A DNA stretch of 64,000 bases, taken from UBA11891 sp049890035. Lineage in GTDB: Bacteria; Bacteroidota; Bacteroidia; Flavobacteriales; Flavobacteriaceae. The translations under genes were made by a program, and so were the position numbers. Numbering within the stretch: position 1 is the first letter of the stretch; every line of letters starts with the position of its first letter. The stretch spans positions 272,296 through 336,295 of the forward strand of contig JBMHCG010000039.1 in the NCBI GenBank assembly GCA_049890035.1, read 5' to 3'. The notes below the pieces were generated by a model. It made no database searches. It saw only the letters and a list, made by a program, of their open reading frames with translations, and was not told the origin of the DNA. Shown one piece after another: positions 60,349-64,000 of this stretch.

Positions 60349-61746
60349 ATGGCTTATCGGATAGAAAAAGACACTCTAGGGGAAGTACAAGTACCAGTTG
60401 ATGTTTATTGGGGCGCACAAACCGAACGCTCCCGTGCTAATTTTAAGATCGGTCAACCTGCATCTATGCCACTGGAAATCATCTATGGCTTTGCCCACTT
60501 GAAAAAAGCAGCAGCCTACACCAATTGTGAGTTGGGAGTCCTCACTACTGAAAAAAGAGACCTCATCAGTCAAGTTTGTGATGAAATCCTTGCAGGTCAA
60601 CATGACGATCAATTTCCCTTGGTCATTTGGCAAACCGGTTCGGGCACCCAAAGTAACATGAATGTCAATGAAGTAATTGCCAACAGAGCCCATGTAATAG
60701 CCGGTCACAAACTGGGAGAAGGAGATAAAACCTTACAACCCAATGATGATGTCAATAAATCCCAATCGTCTAACGACACCTTTCCCACGGGCATGCATAT
60801 TGCCATTTATACCAAAATCATAGAAAACACCTTACCCGGGGTCCGCACGCTGCGTGAAGCACTAGCGACCAAAGCAAATACATTTACTGATGTGGTAAAA
60901 ATCGGGCGCACACACTGTATGGATGCTACGCCCCTTACCCTAGGACAGGAATTTTCAGGCTATGTATCACAACTTGACCACGGGATCCAAGCACTAGAAA
61001 ATACGCTTACACATTTGGCCGAACTGGCGTTGGGGGGTACTGCTGTCGGTACTGGAATTAATACACCCGAAGGCTATTCTGAATTGGTCGCCCAATACAT
61101 AGCAAGCTTTACGGGTTTACCCTTTGTTACTGCCCAAAATAAATTTGAAGCCCTTGCCGCCCACGATGCATTGGTAGAATCCCATGGTGCCCTAAAACAA
61201 TTGGCTGTTTCTCTCAATAAAATAGCCAATGATATTCGCATGCTTGCCTCTGGTCCGCGATCGGGAATTGGAGAAATCATCATTCCAGCCAATGAACCCG
61301 GCAGCTCTATCATGCCTGGGAAAGTTAACCCCACCCAATGTGAAGCCCTTACCATGGTTTGTGCCCAAGTGATGGGCAATGATGTAGCCGTATCAGTAGG
61401 TGGTGCCCAGGGTCATTATGAGTTGAATGTTTTTAAACCCATTATGGCTGCCAACTGCATCGAATCTGCACAATTGATCGGTGATGCATGTGTAAGCTTT
61501 GCCCGCAACTGTGTTGAAGGAATCGAACCCAACCACGATCGTATTCAAGAATTATTATCCAACTCTTTGATGTTAGTTACAGCACTAAATACTAAAATCG
61601 GCTATTATAAAGCGGCAGAAATTGCAAATAAAGCCCATGAAGAAGGTACTACCTTAAAAGAGTCGGCTTTGGCTTTGGGCTATTTGACCGCAGCGGAATT
61701 TGATGCTTGGGTACGACCTGAGAAAATGATTGGTCATGGTCAATAA
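60349..61746 (+). CDS. fumC: Fumarate hydratase class II
   Basis: A 465-residue iron-independent fumarase of the TCA cycle. The aspartase/fumarase signature GSSIMPGKVNPTQCE is at about residues 318-332. The substrate-binding TGSGTQSNMNVNE and the SQSSNDTFPT segments are present, as is the HPT-equivalent GRTHCMDATP. Length is typical. It overlaps the next gene by 17 bases and has a well-formed promoter. Confidence 0.97.
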   Translation: MAYRIEKDTLGEVQVPVDVYWGAQTERSRANFKIGQPASMPLEIIYGFAHLKKAAAYTNCELGVLTTEKRDLISQVCDEILAGQHDDQFPLVIWQTGSGTQSNMNVNEVIANRAHVIAGHKLGEGDKTLQPNDDVNKSQSSNDTFPTGMHIAIYTKIIENTLPGVRTLREALATKANTFTDVVKIGRTHCMDATPLTLGQEFSGYVSQLDHGIQALENTLTHLAELALGGTAVGTGINTPEGYSELVAQYIASFTGLPFVTAQNKFEALAAHDALVESHGALKQLAVSLNKIANDIRMLASGPRSGIGEIIIPANEPGSSIMPGKVNPTQCEALTMVCAQVMGNDVAVSVGGAQGHYELNVFKPIMAANCIESAQLIGDACVSFARNCVEGIEPNHDRIQELLSNSLMLVTALNTKIGYYKAAEIANKAHEEGTTLKESALALGYLTAAEFDAWVRPEKMIGHGQ

Positions 61747-62206
61747 CATACAGTTCATCCCCTACAAACCACAATTCAAACAGGATTTTATAGATCTCAA
61801 TATTGACTGGTTGGAGGAGTTTTTTGAAGTAGAACCCTATGACAAAAAAGTATTAGAAGACTGTGAAAATCAAATTTTAGCCAAAGGAGGCTTTATTTTT
61901 TTTGCACTTTTAGATGCCGAAGTGGTCGGTACTTTTGCTTATATCAAAATGAATGATCAAACCTTTGAATTAAGTAAGATGGCTGTAGCCAAATCCCATC
62001 GTGGAAAAGGGATTGGCAATCTAATGATGGCTTTTTCGATTCGTTTTGCCGAACAACACCACTGGAAGAATCTGGTACTTTACTCTAGTACAACCTTGGA
62101 CAATTCGCTACATCTCTATCGAAAATATGGCTATATGCAAATTCCATTAGAACCAGATTGTCCCTACAAACGAGGTGATATAAAAATGGAATTAAGGCTT
62201 GGTTAG
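61730..62206 (+). CDS. GNAT-family acetyltransferase
   Basis: A 158-residue GNAT protein. The acetyl-CoA loop is VAKSHRGKGIGNLMMAFS, followed by LYSSTTLDNSLHLYRKYGYMQIP. Three alternative ATGs (61730, 61736 and later) exist; the fold starts at NIQFIPYKPQF, so the choice matters little. It overlaps fumC by 17 bases and ends tail-to-tail with ettA, sharing TTAG. Acceptor unknown. Confidence 0.88.
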   Translation: MVMVNNIQFIPYKPQFKQDFIDLNIDWLEEFFEVEPYDKKVLEDCENQILAKGGFIFFALLDAEVVGTFAYIKMNDQTFELSKMAVAKSHRGKGIGNLMMAFSIRFAEQHHWKNLVLYSSTTLDNSLHLYRKYGYMQIPLEPDCPYKRGDIKMELRLG

Positions 62207-63888
62207 ATCGTTTTATACTTAATCCTTTTGGGGACCAAGTCGGCTCCAAGTCGCTTCTTTTTGTTTTCCTCATAATCAGAATAGGAACCTTCGAAAAAAT
62301 AGACTTGAGAGTTGCCCTCAAAAGCGAGGATATGGGTGCATACCCGATCTAAGAACCATCTATCGTGGGAAATGATTACAGCACATCCGGCAAAATTATC
62401 CAATCCTTCTTCCAATGCACGAAGCGTATTGACATCTAAATCATTCGTTGGTTCGTCCAACAACAAGACATTACCTTCTTCTTTTAGAGCCATGGCCAAG
62501 TGCAGGCGGTTGCGTTCGCCCCCAGATAGGGTATTTACTTTTTTATTCTGTTCGCTGCCACTAAAATTAAATCGACTTAGATAGGCCCTTGAATTGACTT
62601 GTTTGCCGCCCATTTGGATGACATCTTGTCCCTGACTAAAATTCTCCCAGATGGATTTTTCAGGATTTAAGTCGTCGTGGGATTGGTCGACATAGGCTAC
62701 TTTAACCGTCTCGCCTACTTGGAAGCTACCATTATCAGGAGACAATTGGTCCATGATCAGTTTGAACAAAGTTGTTTTCCCTGCACCATTTGGGCCAATG
62801 ATACCCACAATACCTGCTTGTGGTAGTCGGAAGGACAGATCATCGTACAAGAGTTTTTCACCAAAGGCTTTTTTAACGGCTTTGGCCTCAATAACTTCAG
62901 CGCCCAATCGGGGACCATTCGGAATGTAAATTTCTAATTTGTCTTCAGTGGCTCTTTGGTCTTGGTTCATCAACTTATCATAGTTGCTCAAACGTGCTTT
63001 TTGTTTGGCTTGACGGCCCTTGGGATTCATCCGTACCCATTCCAGCTCTCTTTCCAATGTTTTTTGACGCTTGGAGGCTTGCTTCTCCTCCTGTGCCAAA
63101 CGTTTGGCTTTTTGATCCAACCAAGATGAATAATTACCTTTCCACGGAATGCCTTCTCCTCGATCCAATTCTAATATCCATCCCGCCACATTGTCCAAAA
63201 AGTAGCGATCGTGCGTGACAGCAATGACTGTCCCACTGTATTGGGCTAGATGGTATTCTAACCAGTGAACGGATTCGGCATCCAGATGGTTGGTTGGTTC
63301 ATCCAATAACAGAATATCCGGTTTTTGAAGTAATAAACGACATAATGCTACGCGACGGCGTTCCCCTCCTGATAAATTTTTAATGGGTGTTTCAGGTGGG
63401 GGAGTTCTTAGGGCATCCATAGCGATTTCTAGCTGCGTATCCAGCTCCCAGGCATTGCGGGCATCAATCTCATCTTGTAGCTTGGCTTGCCGATCCATCA
63501 ACTCTTGCATCTTGTCTGCATTTTCGTAGACCTCGGGCAAGCCAAATTGGTCGTTGATTTGGTTGTATTCGTCCAAAACAGCAACCGTTTCTGCCACCCC
63601 TTCTTTTACTATGTCTAAAACAGTCTTGTCGACATCCATTTGGGGTTCTTGTTCCAAATAGCCAATCTTGTAGTCCGAATTGAAGATTATATCACCTTGA
63701 TAAGATTTTTCTACCCCAGCGATAATTTTCAGCAAGGTAGATTTCCCAGATCCATTAAGCCCTAAAATGCCAATTTTAGCTCCGTAAAAAAAACTGAGGT
63801 AAATATCTTTCAAAACAGGACGATTGGCACCAGGAAAAACCTTGGAGACCCCCGTCATGGAAAAAATTATTTTTTTGTCATCTGCCAT
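62203..63888 (-). CDS. ettA: Energy-dependent translational throttle protein EttA (ABC-F ATPase)
   Basis: A 561-residue soluble ABC-F ATPase that binds the ribosomal E site and gates the first peptide bond according to energy level. Two ATPase domains are present: Walker A GLNGSGKST at residues 43-51 and GPNGAGKTT near 356, each with a signature motif (LSGGERRR, LSGGERNR) and LLLDEPTNHLD / LLLDEPTNDLD Walker B segments. The linker has the arm sequence typical of EttA. Length is close to E. coli EttA (555). It follows a small membrane-protein gene by 1 base. Confidence 0.95.
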   Translation of the reverse strand: MADDKKIIFSMTGVSKVFPGANRPVLKDIYLSFFYGAKIGILGLNGSGKSTLLKIIAGVEKSYQGDIIFNSDYKIGYLEQEPQMDVDKTVLDIVKEGVAETVAVLDEYNQINDQFGLPEVYENADKMQELMDRQAKLQDEIDARNAWELDTQLEIAMDALRTPPPETPIKNLSGGERRRVALCRLLLQKPDILLLDEPTNHLDAESVHWLEYHLAQYSGTVIAVTHDRYFLDNVAGWILELDRGEGIPWKGNYSSWLDQKAKRLAQEEKQASKRQKTLERELEWVRMNPKGRQAKQKARLSNYDKLMNQDQRATEDKLEIYIPNGPRLGAEVIEAKAVKKAFGEKLLYDDLSFRLPQAGIVGIIGPNGAGKTTLFKLIMDQLSPDNGSFQVGETVKVAYVDQSHDDLNPEKSIWENFSQGQDVIQMGGKQVNSRAYLSRFNFSGSEQNKKVNTLSGGERNRLHLAMALKEEGNVLLLDEPTNDLDVNTLRALEEGLDNFAGCAVIISHDRWFLDRVCTHILAFEGNSQVYFFEGSYSDYEENKKKRLGADLVPKRIKYKTI

Positions 63889-63889
63889 T

Positions 63890-64000
63890 TTATACCCTTC
63901 CCCTTAAAGCATTAAATGTCCATGCTACTGCGAGAAAGCCTGCACCAACCAAGCCAAAACCAACAAGGTATTCTCGGTATAAAAAATACCCAACCCCAAC
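63890..64000 (-). CDS. C-terminal end of a small membrane protein (cut by window edge)
   Basis: An open frame running in from the right edge shows 36 residues ending VGFGLVGAGFLAVAWTFNAL then RGRV, with a TAA at 63890-63892. The hydrophobic sequence and terminal NALRGRV resemble the small Flavobacteriia family annotated CAL67264, usually next to ettA, from memory. One base separates it from ettA, so the two are co-transcribed. Confidence 0.72.
   Translation of the reverse strand, partial: VGVGYFLYREYLVGFGLVGAGFLAVAWTFNALRGRV

Noticed and set aside
1..64000. tRNA, rRNA, CRISPR array, insertion sequence or known defence system
   Set aside because: No cloverleaf-like gap, rRNA sequence, direct-repeat array, transposase or defence gene was recognised while reading the window; gaps are short and explained by promoters or terminators.

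Overview
The window is a dense, moderately AT-rich stretch of bacterial core chromosome. It most likely comes from a member of the Bacteroidota, family Flavobacteriaceae. Several sequence features point there: promoters match the Bacteroidota pattern TTG-N19..22-TAnnTTTG (upstream of rpsA, bamD, thrS and fumC), canonical Shine-Dalgarno sequences are largely absent, and several small families typical of Flavobacteriia occur (DUF4835 next to coaBC, the rpoZ-like omega protein, the UMF1 transporter, head-GIN proteins and an outer-membrane beta-barrel with a carboxypeptidase-regulatory domain). About 70 protein genes are supported. I saw no rRNA, tRNA, CRISPR array, IS element or prophage, and no gene-free stretch longer than about 210 bases.

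Layout. 1-5.2 kb, minus strand: pdxH-sixA-ppk1 (ppk1 runs off the left edge) and pyrR-pyrB-(unknown)-rnz. 5.2-10.3 kb, minus strand: rpsA, cmk, lon. 10.5-13.4 kb, plus strand: an ECF sigma factor, a membrane anti-sigma candidate and two exported beta-solenoid proteins (DUF4097-like and GIN/DUF2807-like). 13.4-20.7 kb: a UMF1 transporter, two tandem msrB genes (one exported, one cytosolic), lpdA, aroQ, a membrane-anchored GH3 enzyme and xerD. 20.7-35.4 kb, minus strand: a long housekeeping series comprising a two-component system, coaE, YbbR, fabI, recN, DUF4835, coaBC, omega, bamD, dapA, a DUF6913-like protein, ligA, prmC and a GNAT. 35.4-48.4 kb: ribD, a thioesterase, dnaA, an LMW-PTP, an RsmI-like methylase, mltG-GNAT-dapF, an HtrA protease, trmD, a lipoprotein, a GNAT and an exported penicillin acylase. 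48.5-56 kb, plus strand: rplS, icd, murQ, a cyclase-family protein, thrS-infC-rpmI-rplT and an ArsC-like protein. 56-60 kb: a second ECF sigma locus (sigma, anti-sigma, periplasmic CpxP-like protein, outer-membrane barrel). 60-64 kb: a 55-codon membrane protein, fumC, a GNAT, ettA and the end of a small membrane protein gene.

How it works together. Most of the window is translation, nucleotide, cofactor, cell-wall and envelope housekeeping. The accessory flavour comes from the two ECF envelope-stress-type loci and a few exported enzymes. The clearest unusual signals are an infC gene that starts on AUA, a perfect 22-bp palindrome in the rplS promoter, near-leaderless promoter geometry at pyrR, dapF and a DUF6913-like gene, substituted catalytic residues in CoaBC and in the cyclase-family protein, and the paired beta-solenoid products of the first ECF locus. 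I did not find a clearly undescribed multi-gene system. The first ECF locus is the best candidate for under-studied biology.
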